Assembly (NCBI GenBank): GCA_041890495.1
Contig: CP169086.1
Span: 186,001-250,000, forward strand
Source: Escherichia boydii
GTDB taxonomy: Bacteria > Pseudomonadota > Gammaproteobacteria > Enterobacterales > Enterobacteriaceae
Direction of reading: 5' to 3'
Length of the DNA stretch: 64,000 bases
Below the pieces are notes generated by a model. It made no database searches. It saw only the letters and a list, made by a program, of their open reading frames with translations, and was not told the DNA's origin. A program made the translations under genes and the position numbers. Below are positions 1-8,346 of this stretch, piece by piece (within the stretch, counting starts at the first letter, position 1; each line of letters starts with the position of its first letter).

Positions 1-23
1 AGAACGGTGGGCTCGCCTGAAAA

Positions 24-404
24 TTACAAATCAGCCCCTTTTACGGCATCATTTTGATTCTTCCCATCTACCCCCAGTAAGATGACCGGTTTTCTGCATG
101 GCAGTGTTATTCCTAACAAACGCAACACAAAACCACGCCAGCCAGAGCAAATTTTTTCATTTGCTGCGTAAAGCCTATTGTTTTCTCTTTTAAGCTTCGC
201 CCACTCGTTACAGAGGGTAACATCATCAAGCGCTGTTATATGCTTCGCCTCACCTTCGACGATAACGGTATGGATACCGTATGCTGTAAATCTCATACTA
301 TTTTCCAGAACCCAGTTGCGGTATTCGTTGAGTCCACCTTCGGAACCGGTAGCTCTGCGCCACATTTCGATTTGCTCGTGTGATGGGTCAAGTGTACTTG
401 TCAT
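24..404 (-). CDS. Hypothetical protein (126 aa)
   Basis: Not recognised. A complete frame with an ATG preceded by GAGG at good spacing. The protein is soluble, with a tryptophan-rich N-terminal half and a short hydrophobic stretch near residues 88-98 (FVLRLLGITL). No signal peptide or catalytic motif is visible. It reads away from the dyad-rich region at 0.67-0.96 kb. Probably a plasmid accessory gene of unknown role. Confidence 0.55.
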   Translation of the reverse strand: MTSTLDPSHEQIEMWRRATGSEGGLNEYRNWVLENSMRFTAYGIHTVIVEGEAKHITALDDVTLCNEWAKLKRENNRLYAANEKICSGWRGFVLRLLGITLPCRKPVILLGVDGKNQNDAVKGADL

Positions 405-670
405 TGAAGCCTCGTCTCAGCGAGAGCGCTAGTAATAGCACGCTTTGGTCAAAATGGAATTAGCCATCTGACTGGCGATTTGATTGTATCTTACTCATAG
501 TGCCCTACCTATAGGTTAAAAAGGGGCATTTTCGCTTTATAGCGTGTTCAACAGCATCAATCCGCCAAAGAAAGGCTGGCTTATTAAACCGGTCCATCAT
601 TTTCTGTATATCTCTCACCATTTGCATATCCGGCCTGAAGTCCACCGTTCAAGCACTCCGATCAGGCATG

Positions 671-701
671 TAGTTACTAGTTAACTCTTTACTAGTGACT
701 A
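671..701. repeat. Inverted repeat, 11-bp arms
   Basis: TAGTTACTAGT (671-681) and ACTAGTGACTA (691-701) are inverted repeats with 10 of 11 matches around a 9-bp spacer. It is the first of four dyads in the 640-bp stretch without a sizeable gene between 405 and 1045, upstream of the DUF4942 operon. Likely a regulator binding site; the regulator is unknown. Confidence 0.5.
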
Positions 702-715
702 AATTTTATCGCAAT

Positions 716-732
716 ACGTGACAACGTCACGT
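716..732. repeat. Inverted repeat ACGTGAC-N3-GTCACGT
   Basis: Perfect 7-bp arms with a 3-bp spacer, 15 bp after the previous dyad. The short spacer fits a dimeric DNA-binding protein better than an RNA hairpin. Confidence 0.45.
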
Positions 733-766
733 CAAAAAGGCATAAAATTGCCCGCTTTTCATACTA

Positions 767-792
767 TGGGATTTAATTAGGAGTAAATCCCA
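767..792. repeat. Inverted repeat TGGGATTTA-N8-TAAATCCCA
   Basis: Perfect 9-bp arms with an 8-nt loop that contains AGGAG. If transcribed rightward it would form a hairpin with a Shine-Dalgarno-like sequence in the loop, just upstream of the tiny reading frame at 808. No T-run follows, so it is not a simple terminator. Confidence 0.45.
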
Positions 793-807
793 CAGCCTTA
801 CATAAAA

Positions 808-942
808 ATGACAATTAAAAGCGTTAAAAATCAACTAGATATAACGATTGCATCCATTGAATGGGCTAATCACATTATTTCACTGACCGAGGTTATTGCT
901 GGCATATCTGAAAGTGCTAATATGATAGTAATTAGTAATTAG
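808..942 (+). CDS. Possible small ORF (44 aa)
   Basis: ATG at 808 opens a 44-codon frame (begins MTIKSVKNQLDITIASIEWA) that closes at TAG 940-942 inside the 939-957 palindrome. The predicted peptide is amphipathic. The only Shine-Dalgarno-like sequence lies about 25 nt upstream in a hairpin loop, so translation is doubtful. Weak call, listed because it fills the otherwise empty leader. Confidence 0.2.
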   Translation: MTIKSVKNQLDITIASIEWANHIISLTEVIAGISESANMIVISN

Positions 943-957
943 TAAAGCCTTTACTAA
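939..957. promoter_or_regulatory. Palindromic operator candidate upstream of DUF4942 operon
   Basis: TTAGTAAAG-C-CTTTACTAA is a perfect 19-bp palindrome about 90 bp upstream of the DUF4942 start. Its core TTTACTA also occurs at 689-695 in the first dyad of this region, suggesting one protein bound at both ends of the leader. Autoregulation by the downstream operon is an inference. Confidence 0.45.
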
Positions 958-1045
958 ACGCGTTTCTACGTTAATTCTATAGGCTTTTGAGGGTCCTACC
1001 TTTGCTCAAATTAAAATGTTATGACATACCAAAATGGAGTGTGAA

Positions 1046-1864
1046 ATGACTCAAAACCAGGGTTCTGAGCCAGTACTGGCAAGTCGCACAGGACAGCTCA
1101 TCAGCGCCCGGGATACGGCCATGCAGAAATTCGAAGAAGGGATGCGGTTAATATCGGAAGCATCAGAACTGTGCGGGCTCTCTCTCTTCACCAGCAGAAT
1201 TATGCAGCCTAACGCATTTGGTCTTCCGGCCTCACTGGAACGAACCATCGAGGAGGGGCGTAAGGAAATTGACCGTAAAACGTGGAAAAGTCTCTTTGAA
1301 GAAACAGGTATGGACCGATACTGGAACCATAAACAAAAAGAAGCCTTTAACGAATCCCTACGTTCAGATCCGCCCGTCGCTTCCCTGGAGATTGTTAAGG
1401 GAACATTACAGCATGCACTGGCTAACAGACGAGACACGCTTGCAGAAGGTTTCGTTGATGTTCTCAACAAGCTTGACCGAAGTTTTAAAAGCAATGCACG
1501 GCAATATACAATGCCGAAAAAGCTTGTTCTTCGGGGGATTTTTCCTGGTGTGAACGTACTGAGGTACAACGGTTTCTCGCAGGACAATCACTTTTGTTTA
1601 CGCGACTTTGAGAATATTGTATGCATCTGTTCTGATACTCCAACACCTGCAACCGGCGGTGGGCTGAGTATGGTCGACAGGCTGACGGCCATGAGAAATA
1701 CAGATTTCACAGGCGAGGTCTGCGATGAGAATGGCTGGCGGTGTCGCCTGTTTGAGAATGGAAACGTTCATATTTGCATCGACAGTATCTCGCTTATGAA
1801 TGCTCTGAACGATCTTATCAGCATATATTTTGCAAACCAGCTTCCGGCCGCAGGAAAAAAATGA
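1046..1864 (+). CDS. DUF4942 domain-containing protein
   Basis: A 272-residue soluble protein. The pattern R-x-x-W...TGM...SDPP...LDRSF-x-SN over residues about 85-160 matches DUF4942 proteins, which are common on enterobacterial plasmids, islands and prophages; their biochemical role is not established. The start at 1046 is chosen because GGAGTG lies 5 nt upstream; an in-frame ATG at 1034 has no such site. Its stop overlaps the next gene's start (ATGA), so the two are probably co-translated. Confidence 0.75.
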   Translation: MTQNQGSEPVLASRTGQLISARDTAMQKFEEGMRLISEASELCGLSLFTSRIMQPNAFGLPASLERTIEEGRKEIDRKTWKSLFEETGMDRYWNHKQKEAFNESLRSDPPVASLEIVKGTLQHALANRRDTLAEGFVDVLNKLDRSFKSNARQYTMPKKLVLRGIFPGVNVLRYNGFSQDNHFCLRDFENIVCICSDTPTPATGGGLSMVDRLTAMRNTDFTGEVCDENGWRCRLFENGNVHICIDSISLMNALNDLISIYFANQLPAAGKK

Positions 1865-3066
1865 TGATCGAAAACGATAAAGAAAAAAGCCTGAACGATG
1901 CTACCTCGCCAGAGGTGCAGAATGACATCCGCAGCGAATCCACAGAAAAATCAAAGGAAATGGGTCGTTCAAGGTACTCATCTATTGCGATGATCGATTA
2001 CTTCAATGCAATCGAACGTCTGTGCGAAGAGAAAAAAATTAACCCGGAAAATATCGATCTGAGCTTCAAAGTTCACTGGCTCAGAAACGCTGTTGGCGGC
2101 TCGTTTGCAAGGTCACAGGAGATGTTCGCTGAGTACCAGAAGTATGTTAAAGAGGTTCCTGAAGAGGCCCGTTACCTAAATATACCCGATGAGGTGAAGG
2201 TTGCACTCGGCGATATTATCTCGTACATCACCTGGCACTACCGTAGAAGCTATACCGCAATACAGAGTGATAGTGTTAAAAAAGCTGAAGCACGTAGCAT
2301 GCAGCTGGAGGAGGAGGTAACGCAGCTTTTACAGCGGCTTGAGCAAAGCGCTACCGATATGGATGAGCTGAAACTTGAGAATCAGGCGCTACAGGGTCGA
2401 TTAGAGATCCGGGACAGTACCGTCAAGGAGTTAGAAACAAGGCTGAATGTTGCCGAAGCAGAACTCGAAACCTGCCATCACCAGTTAGATAGCACACGGC
2501 ATGAATTAAGCCTCGCACAGCAGTCAAATGACTCACTCTCCCAGCAACTGGCTGAACGTAAAACAGAGATCGCTGGTCACCTTGAATATCAAAAAAAGCT
2601 GAACGAAGAGATCAACACTCAGCGTTCTGATAATGCCGGTCTTTCCAGACAATGCGACCAGTTAAGTCAGACTGTGTCAGATACAAAGGCAGAGAGGGAC
2701 AGGTTTGAACAGGAATTGATTGCTGCACAGAACCTCTGTACTGAGCTGAAAAGTGCACTGTCCGGGAAGGAGGGTGACCTGGTGGCGGTGAATGCCGAGC
2801 TTACTGAACTCCATAAACTAAACGAGTCGCTGAGCGCCAACCTGAAAAAAGTAACTTTGGTCAGCCAGGGCTATGAAGCGGAAGTGGCTGAACAAAGCAG
2901 TGAATTAAAAACGCTCCAGTCCAAAGTAATGAAGCTGGAAGCTACCCTGGAGGCAGAGAAAACAATCTCAGAATCCCTGAAAGGCACCATTGATACATTG
3001 ACTGGTGCAATGGCAGGGGGAGGTACTGGAAAGTCAAAACAGCCGCGTAGTAGAAAAACATCATGA
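1861..3066 (+). CDS. Long coiled-coil protein, KfrA-like in form
   Basis: A 401-residue protein with a short acidic N-terminus, a globular helical part (about residues 25-135) and then a nearly unbroken heptad-rich coiled coil (about 140-380). It ends in a basic tail (KSKQPRSRK) that could touch nucleic acid. The start overlaps the DUF4942 stop as ATGA. A globular head followed by a long coiled coil is the shape of KfrA-type plasmid DNA-binding proteins, but the head was not recognised as a KfrA HTH. The family assignment is inference. Confidence 0.6.
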   Translation: MMIENDKEKSLNDATSPEVQNDIRSESTEKSKEMGRSRYSSIAMIDYFNAIERLCEEKKINPENIDLSFKVHWLRNAVGGSFARSQEMFAEYQKYVKEVPEEARYLNIPDEVKVALGDIISYITWHYRRSYTAIQSDSVKKAEARSMQLEEEVTQLLQRLEQSATDMDELKLENQALQGRLEIRDSTVKELETRLNVAEAELETCHHQLDSTRHELSLAQQSNDSLSQQLAERKTEIAGHLEYQKKLNEEINTQRSDNAGLSRQCDQLSQTVSDTKAERDRFEQELIAAQNLCTELKSALSGKEGDLVAVNAELTELHKLNESLSANLKKVTLVSQGYEAEVAEQSSELKTLQSKVMKLEATLEAEKTISESLKGTIDTLTGAMAGGGTGKSKQPRSRKTS

Positions 3067-3119
3067 TAAATGAAGCCAGGTTGATAGACTTCTCTGCATC
3101 CCCTGGCACAGTAGACCTT

Positions 3120-3144
3120 CTGCGGACATTCAGCCCGTCCGCAG
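3120..3144. terminator. Hairpin between convergent genes
   Basis: CTGCGGAC (3120-3127) and GTCCGCAG (3137-3144) form a perfect 8-bp stem with a 9-nt loop. On the + strand it is followed shortly by TTTT. It lies between the end of the + strand coiled-coil gene and the end of the - strand gene at 3130, where a shared terminator is expected. Confidence 0.5.
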
Positions 3145-3333
3145 GAGTTTTCGTCCTTCAGTCAACAAATGCACTACCTTTTTTGAGTCTCCACTTTCCA
3201 GTGCAGAAAACACGTTACCGATTTTACCAACAGCTTGTATCTGAGTGATAACCCCAGTCTTGTAATCATCAAGGATCCCTGACAGAAAAGCGTTCAGTTT
3301 TGTCTGTTCGCTTAGCGAAAGCATGTATGACAT
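3130..3333 (-). CDS. Small hypothetical protein (67 aa)
   Basis: A helical 67-residue protein (begins MSYMLSLSEQTKLNAFLSGI). The ATG has GGAG at good spacing, and the gene starts 12 bp after the DUF1173 stop, so it is the last gene of that minus-strand unit. A + strand frame (3063-3248) overlaps it but lacks comparable support. Function unknown. Confidence 0.6.
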   Translation of the reverse strand: MSYMLSLSEQTKLNAFLSGILDDYKTGVITQIQAVGKIGNVFSALESGDSKKVVHLLTEGRKLLRTG

Positions 3334-3345
3334 TTTTTCTCCATT

Positions 3346-4665
3346 TTAAGCAGGTGTGTCAGTTGAAAGAGGTCTACGTGATTCTGGAAAATGAGGCAGC
3401 ACCATAGTTTCAGATGCTGTGGTCGCATCCCAGTGCCACCATCCATAAGGCCCATATTCACGGTTGTAAAAATCCTTTTTGAGTTGCTTTCGTGCCAGAT
3501 AAGCAGGGGTGGCCATACCAAATACTTCCATCGGGAACGGCTTATCGCTTTTGGTGTCGAGCAGGTAAAAGTCAGGGAACACCTCACTAATGCTCGCATC
3601 ATAACGCATGGGCTTAACGTACTGCCGGTGCTCGGCATCCAGCTTTTCTGCAACAATCGCCTCATAGGAGGAGTCCAGAGGTATCCAGTTCTCGCTAACG
3701 TGCATCAGCACAATTTGATGAGCTCTTACAGAAGGGCCTCTGCCGGTTACCGCAGCTGGTGACGTCAACGCAAAGACAACAATTTTCGCTCCGGATTTCC
3801 ATGCTGCGTACTCCGATGAAAATCGTTTCTTTACGCTGTCCCAATGGCCTTCAGAATTGAAAAAAATCAGCGGTAGCCCCCCAAAATTCCGCAGGGGTAA
3901 AAATTTAAGTGGCTTCTCATGCTTTTCAGCATCGTAGCGAGGTAAAACTGACAGGAGCATGAGACGTTTATCATTCATTGCCTGTGATGAAAGACGCTGA
4001 ATCTGCGACTGAGCGACAGGTTGTTTCGGGTCAGGTACACCAATGAATAAATGGTCACCTATGCAGGCTCTGCCGGTACGAATTTGTTTAGCGGTTTCAT
4101 GCAGACGATACCGCACCAGTGAATCGTTACGTTTCCCTGCCATTTTCGGGTACCAGACATTCAGACCAGACTCTGTCCACAAAAGACTAAGCAAGCCCAG
4201 GAGGGTCATTGAGGCCTGACCACCTTCTGGTCGCTGAACATGGGGCAGGGGAGGCACTTCTGATTTTTCAGGAGGATCTTTCTCTGTCATACCGATACCG
4301 AGCCTTACAGCCATATCACCTTCGGTTGTAATACGGACCACACCACTCGCATATCCTTTCAGGCCGGTATGCCGGGCATCAAGGGAAAAGAATACGCAGG
4401 AAGGATCATGCTCAATGCCCGTGTTAGCGGCTTTGACGAGAATAAAGGCATCACCGTTCGGTAAAGCACGAACATAAAGTCGCTTTTCTCCTTTTCCACG
4501 ACATCCGCAGGTAATGACTGATTTTTGACCTGAGGTGTGGTGTGCCTTTTTAAGAGCCGACTGCCACCCTTTTGCAAACTCATCCTGCGTTTGAAAGTCA
4601 GGTGAATACCTTTTGACGTTTGGATCGTCGTCGTAAGCAATCATCACTGCGAATTTTTGGCTCAT
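3346..4665 (-). CDS. DUF1173 family protein
   Basis: A 439-residue protein. Near residues 53-55 a CGC cluster is followed by a YVRALPNGDAFILVKAANTGIEHDPSC stretch (His-Asp-x-x-Cys), the cysteine/histidine arrangement typical of DUF1173 plasmid proteins, suggesting a metal-binding knuckle. The C-terminal third (PMEVFGM...YLARKQLKKDFY) looks like the nuclease-like end of such proteins, but catalytic residues cannot be assigned with certainty. It sits between two small genes in a minus-strand unit downstream of the methylase. Confidence 0.65.
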   Translation of the reverse strand: MSQKFAVMIAYDDDPNVKRYSPDFQTQDEFAKGWQSALKKAHHTSGQKSVITCGCRGKGEKRLYVRALPNGDAFILVKAANTGIEHDPSCVFFSLDARHTGLKGYASGVVRITTEGDMAVRLGIGMTEKDPPEKSEVPPLPHVQRPEGGQASMTLLGLLSLLWTESGLNVWYPKMAGKRNDSLVRYRLHETAKQIRTGRACIGDHLFIGVPDPKQPVAQSQIQRLSSQAMNDKRLMLLSVLPRYDAEKHEKPLKFLPLRNFGGLPLIFFNSEGHWDSVKKRFSSEYAAWKSGAKIVVFALTSPAAVTGRGPSVRAHQIVLMHVSENWIPLDSSYEAIVAEKLDAEHRQYVKPMRYDASISEVFPDFYLLDTKSDKPFPMEVFGMATPAYLARKQLKKDFYNREYGPYGWWHWDATTASETMVLPHFPESRRPLSTDTPA

Positions 4666-4687
4666 AATAATCTCCTAAACTGGAAGT

Positions 4688-4855
4688 TTAATATCCCAAC
4701 CAGAGCAACACTTCCTGAGCGTCATACTGTTCCTTTACGCCCATGTCGCTAAAGAATTCTTCGAAATCTGTTTCAGGAACGCAATGCCTGGACAGTTCTT
4801 TTAAAGCGCGTTCTTTAGATACGGTCTTACCTTCAGCTGATTCGAAATACGTCAT
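4688..4855 (-). CDS. Small hypothetical protein (55 aa)
   Basis: ATG at 4855 with GAGG just upstream; the peptide begins MTYFESAEGKTVSKERALKE and ends LLWLGY. It is acidic and probably helical. It lies 22 bp upstream of DUF1173 and 60 bp downstream of the methylase in one minus-strand series. Function unknown. Confidence 0.55.
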   Translation of the reverse strand: MTYFESAEGKTVSKERALKELSRHCVPETDFEEFFSDMGVKEQYDAQEVLLWLGY

Positions 4856-4915
4856 GGTTGACCTCAGACATTATTACAACAATCTTCAGCATTTAAATTG
4901 ATAAATGAGCTTAGT

Positions 4916-6343
4916 TCAGCACACTTCATCGTATGACTGCCGCAATCGCAAGAAAGCAGCATATTCAATTCGTGACTTCAGCAATTTAGCGACAGCTGCA
5001 AAGACATCAACAATCACTGAGTTCCCAAACTGTCTGTAAGCCTGTGTATTGGACACAGGTATACGGAAAACACTTTCCCCGGGTTTATCGAAGCCCATAA
5101 GCCTGCTGCATTCACGTGGCGTTAGCATGCGTGGCCGACGGTCCATATTGTCCGGGTTATGGAAATCAGACTCTCCCAGCTCATGCGACCAACCCCGATC
5201 AATAAGAATTTCAGATCCGTCTTTCATATAGCGGCTTGAGAGGGTTCTGGTGACACTATTAACATTGGAAGGATCTACAAGTCCAAAACCAAAACCATTG
5301 CCTTTTGCTGCATGTTTCTTTGCATAGTTGTATAAGTACTCCCAGAGTTTAGGGGAGAGGATGTACTTACTATCTACCGTCGGTTCCAGTAAATCGGAGA
5401 GAGAAGGGCGCTTGTCCGGATAAAAGTCTTTAATGTCTCTTAGAGAAAAACCGTCTTTCAGGCGCAGGTCGCGGCGAAAACCAATAAGGACGATACGCTC
5501 ACGGTGCTGGGGTCGGAAATGACGGCCGTCGATGACTTTAGGATCATCCGCGCCCATGCTTTCGCTGTTTGCGACGTCGTAGCCAAGCTCTTCCAGCGTT
5601 TTCATGATGATGTTAAATGTATTACCCTTATCGTGACTCTTCAGATTTTTAACATTTTCCAGAACAAAAATTGCAGGTTGTTTTGCCCGGATGATCCTGG
5701 CCACATCAAAGAAGAGCGTACCCTGAGTGTCGCACTCGAAACCGTGTTTGCGTCCCAAAGAGTTCTTTTTACTGACACCGGCAATGCTGAATGGCTGACA
5801 CGGAAACCCCGCAAGAAGTACATCATGATCCGGGATAGAGGTATCGATAAACTTGTACGCCTCTTCATCAGAAACCTCGGGCCGGTTGCTAAGAGTGATG
5901 TCACGGATATCTGAATTGAAGCGGTGCTCGTTCTCATCGCAATACCAGTTCGCCCGGTAAGTACGGCTGGAATAAGTATTCCATTCACTCGTGAAAAGAC
6001 ATTTACCACCGATGGCATCGAATCCGCTTCGTAGTCCACCTATCCCTGCAAACAAATCGATAAAGCTAAAGTGCCTGTCCTCGTAATCAGCAGGCCGGGA
6101 AGGAATTAAAGTCTGTAAATAAAGTCCATCTGCGATACTCAGCTCACAATGTTCAGGTTTTCCTTTAACCTGAAGTTTAAGCGAGGCGCGGGACCAGTTA
6201 CTGCCATTTTCATCATTTAAAACCTGAGCCAGATATTTCAGATCATAAATTGTCGAAGCTATTAACAAAGTTTTGTGGATAAAATATTGAGCTTTATCCA
6301 CATCATTCAGGTCTGTTTCATGCTCATGAGTATAATGCTTCAT
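4916..6343 (-). CDS. dcm: DNA (cytosine-5-)-methyltransferase, Dcm-like
   Basis: A 475-residue C5-cytosine methylase. Visible motifs: SAM-binding DLFAGIGG (about residues 96-103), catalytic GFPCQPFS with Cys at about 182, LENVKN, and RPQHRERIVLIGF, followed by a target-recognition region and C-terminal QFGNSV. The extra N-terminal helix region resembles E. coli Dcm and plasmid relatives. The ATG at 6343 has a purine-rich site upstream; an in-frame GTG at 6385 is less likely. No restriction endonuclease gene is adjacent, so it is probably an orphan methylase. A role in protecting the plasmid on entry to a new host is inference. Confidence 0.9.
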   Translation of the reverse strand: MKHYTHEHETDLNDVDKAQYFIHKTLLIASTIYDLKYLAQVLNDENGSNWSRASLKLQVKGKPEHCELSIADGLYLQTLIPSRPADYEDRHFSFIDLFAGIGGLRSGFDAIGGKCLFTSEWNTYSSRTYRANWYCDENEHRFNSDIRDITLSNRPEVSDEEAYKFIDTSIPDHDVLLAGFPCQPFSIAGVSKKNSLGRKHGFECDTQGTLFFDVARIIRAKQPAIFVLENVKNLKSHDKGNTFNIIMKTLEELGYDVANSESMGADDPKVIDGRHFRPQHRERIVLIGFRRDLRLKDGFSLRDIKDFYPDKRPSLSDLLEPTVDSKYILSPKLWEYLYNYAKKHAAKGNGFGFGLVDPSNVNSVTRTLSSRYMKDGSEILIDRGWSHELGESDFHNPDNMDRRPRMLTPRECSRLMGFDKPGESVFRIPVSNTQAYRQFGNSVIVDVFAAVAKLLKSRIEYAAFLRLRQSYDEVC

Positions 6344-6554
6344 CCTAACTCTCTCAGGAATAATATCTTTGAGATAGATTAACACGCTTAATTTGGATTA
6401 TTTTTTGGTTCAGGTTCTAAATCTTTTGTGATTTTTCTGCCTTTAAGATGCAAAATGATATGTTTTAAGCCCGTCCATGAATTTATGACTTGTTAAACTA
6501 GTGCATATGAATAGCCTTGTGTATACATGTCTGCACTCAACAAATTCAGGTGAA

Positions 6555-7073
6555 ATGATGGGTTATCTAAAAAAGTTACTTTTGCCAATCATGATCGTTT
6601 TATTCCCTGCGGCGTCCTGGGGGAACTCAACAACTTTTGAGGCAAAGGTGGTGAAGATAGTTGACGGTGACACCATAACTGCGCTGGATGCTCAAAATAC
6701 AACCATCAAAATACGGATGTATGGTATAGACGCTCCTGAATCCAAACAGGCTTTTGGGCAAAAAGCAAAGCAGGCCTTAACCACAGCTATTGCAACCAAA
6801 ATCATTACCGTGAACGACCATGGTACGGATATCTATGGCCGAATGTTAGGGACCATTTGGTTAGATGGTTATGACATTAATGCTTCTATGGTGGACAGCG
6901 GATATGCGTGGGTATATCGGTTTGAAGATAACGCCATTGTCCCGAGCTACCTCAAGTATGAATCCGCAGCACGAAAAAATGCAAAGGGGTTATGGGCAGA
7001 CCCCAACCCTGTCCCTCCGTGGCAATGGAGACAGTTAAACGAAAAGCCCAGAAAGGTTAAAGAGAAGAAATGA
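6555..7073 (+). CDS. Secreted thermonuclease family protein (SNase-like)
   Basis: A 172-residue protein with an N-terminal signal peptide (cleavage near Trp22-Gly23) and a staphylococcal nuclease-like domain. The VDGDT loop gives a Ca ligand (Asp39), and the catalytic trio is Arg54, Glu62 (IDAPE) and Arg96 (YGRMLG). The start at 6555 follows AGGTGAA; an upstream ATG frame start at 6501 would bury the signal peptide. Expected product: a periplasmic or secreted Ca-dependent nuclease. An AAAAGTTACTTTT palindrome lies in the signal-peptide codons (6571-6583). The stop overlaps the next gene. Confidence 0.85.
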   Translation: MMGYLKKLLLPIMIVLFPAASWGNSTTFEAKVVKIVDGDTITALDAQNTTIKIRMYGIDAPESKQAFGQKAKQALTTAIATKIITVNDHGTDIYGRMLGTIWLDGYDINASMVDSGYAWVYRFEDNAIVPSYLKYESAARKNAKGLWADPNPVPPWQWRQLNEKPRKVKEKK

Positions 7074-7990
7074 CCATGATGAAAGAGGATCATCCGTTAC
7101 TTCAGTTGGTACTCAACGATTCCGGTCGTCTTGCTATGCCTGTTCATGATAGAGACCAACAGTATTGCCCGACCTGCCTTGCAAAGGTACAGAAGAGTGA
7201 GGATGGAAGGTTGTCGCATGTCGGACATGAAAATCAAATTAAATGTATTCCTTCTATTTCAGTAGTTGTGACAAAAGCAATTATAGAAATGTTAAGTGAT
7301 GGAGAAAAAATTTATGTAAGTCCAATCCGAAACCGAGGACGAACTCTGGCGCCATCAGTGATTTTTTCTCCTGAAACACACACATTTAAGCCATTTATAA
7401 ATACAGACTATCAGCCTGTAGGCGCAAACTGGAAAAGTGACAAAGGTTATAAACTAGGCCTTTTTTATCTCAAAGATCGAGCATGCTCTATTAATAAAGA
7501 GGAATTTGATTTCATTGCTGTTATTGATCCAGAGATATTGCTTAACGAATTTATTTCTTCATGGTCTGTAGATCAGAACGCACCAATGGAGCAGTTGAAG
7601 AAAATTCTACGGTCAAAAAATAATTCTTCTGCTTGGGTAAAATGGCCTGGTAAACTCGACTTAGCAAAGAAAACCAATTATACCGATAATTTCTGGTACG
7701 ACAATCAATCTGATAGTGCGGAACTTAACTGCACTGTTTCCGTAGTAGGTATAGAAGGTAACAGTTCAGGTGAAACAATTTATAGATTACAAACTTTGCT
7801 AAAGCATAAGTTTAATGAATATCAACTGGTTCGGTCTTTGGGTACTATTATGCTTCTTGATAATACCGGGAATATGGTCTCATCAAATCACCCGAATTTT
7901 GACATCATCTCAAGCGCATGTATAAGTGGAGTACGTGATTTTGTTCGCCAAAACCCATGGGTAGTTAGACAGACAACTCTTAACACTTAA
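7070..7990 (+). CDS. Zinc-finger protein with CoiA-like N-terminus
   Basis: A 306-residue protein that starts inside the thermonuclease stop (ATGA), implying co-translation. Residues about 33-58 hold C-P-T-C...LSHVGH...C, resembling the zinc knuckle at the N-terminus of CoiA-type competence proteins and related plasmid proteins. No nuclease motif was found downstream. Base composition is AT-rich compared with the T6SS genes that follow. Function unknown; coupling to a nuclease suggests DNA handling. Confidence 0.55.
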   Translation: MTMMKEDHPLLQLVLNDSGRLAMPVHDRDQQYCPTCLAKVQKSEDGRLSHVGHENQIKCIPSISVVVTKAIIEMLSDGEKIYVSPIRNRGRTLAPSVIFSPETHTFKPFINTDYQPVGANWKSDKGYKLGLFYLKDRACSINKEEFDFIAVIDPEILLNEFISSWSVDQNAPMEQLKKILRSKNNSSAWVKWPGKLDLAKKTNYTDNFWYDNQSDSAELNCTVSVVGIEGNSSGETIYRLQTLLKHKFNEYQLVRSLGTIMLLDNTGNMVSSNHPNFDIISSACISGVRDFVRQNPWVVRQTTLNT

Positions 7991-8087
7991 TTATCTTTAA
8001 AACAAAGACCACTCCATTACTTAAAAAGTTTTTCCCATAAGTCAGTTTTCGGACTTTTCACCACAACGACATGTAACAAAAAATGTA

Positions 8088-8098
8088 ACTGTTACAGT
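8088..8098. repeat. Palindrome ACTGT-T-ACAGT
   Basis: Perfect 5-bp arms around one base in the AT-rich leader between the CoiA-like gene and tssB. Short; possibly an operator, but it could be chance. Confidence 0.25.
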
Positions 8099-8153
8099 GA
8101 GTTATCAGTACAAAAGCACACTTCCGCACCGGGCGGGAACCGCACCAATTGCA

Positions 8154-8167
8154 TTGATCTAAATCAA
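8154..8167. promoter_or_regulatory. FNR-type binding site upstream of T6SS
   Basis: TTGATCTAAATCAA matches the FNR consensus TTGAT-N4-ATCAA at all ten defined positions. It lies 268 bp upstream of tssB, in the only long leader of the T6SS cluster. It suggests control of the T6SS by oxygen through host FNR (or another CRP/FNR-family protein). The promoter itself could not be placed, so activation versus repression is open. Confidence 0.55.
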
Positions 8168-8300
8168 TAAAAGATCACATATGCAACATTCAACCATCAG
8201 GGCAGTTACTTATAGTTAATAGCCCTGCAAATGACTACATAAGCAGTTAACAACACAACTATTACCCCAAAATCTAGAGGTGCACTCTGTTACAAAACAG

Positions 8301-8323
8301 AGGAAAATTCTTAGGAAAATTCT
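8301..8323 (+). repeat. Tandem direct repeat of AGGAAAATTCT
   Basis: Two copies of the 11-mer at 8301-8311 and 8313-8323, period 12 bp (about one helical turn), just before a perfect hairpin and about 110 bp upstream of tssB. Possible regulator half-sites on the same DNA face. Confidence 0.4.
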
Positions 8324-8325
8324 AA

Positions 8326-8346
8326 TTGCAGATCTTTGATCTGCAA
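8326..8346. repeat. Perfect hairpin TTGCAGATC-TTT-GATCTGCAA upstream of tssB
   Basis: A 9-bp perfect stem with a 3-nt loop, ending 88 bp before the tssB start. GATCT recurs immediately after at 8351-8355. It contains two GATC Dam sites (8331-8334 and 8338-8341), so methylation-sensitive control is possible, as known for the EAEC sci1 T6SS promoter. It could also be an mRNA leader hairpin. Confidence 0.45.

Noticed and set aside
3063..3248. 61-codon + strand frame after the coiled-coil gene
   Set aside because: It overlaps the better supported minus-strand 67-residue gene and a terminator hairpin; its sequence does not look like a folded protein.
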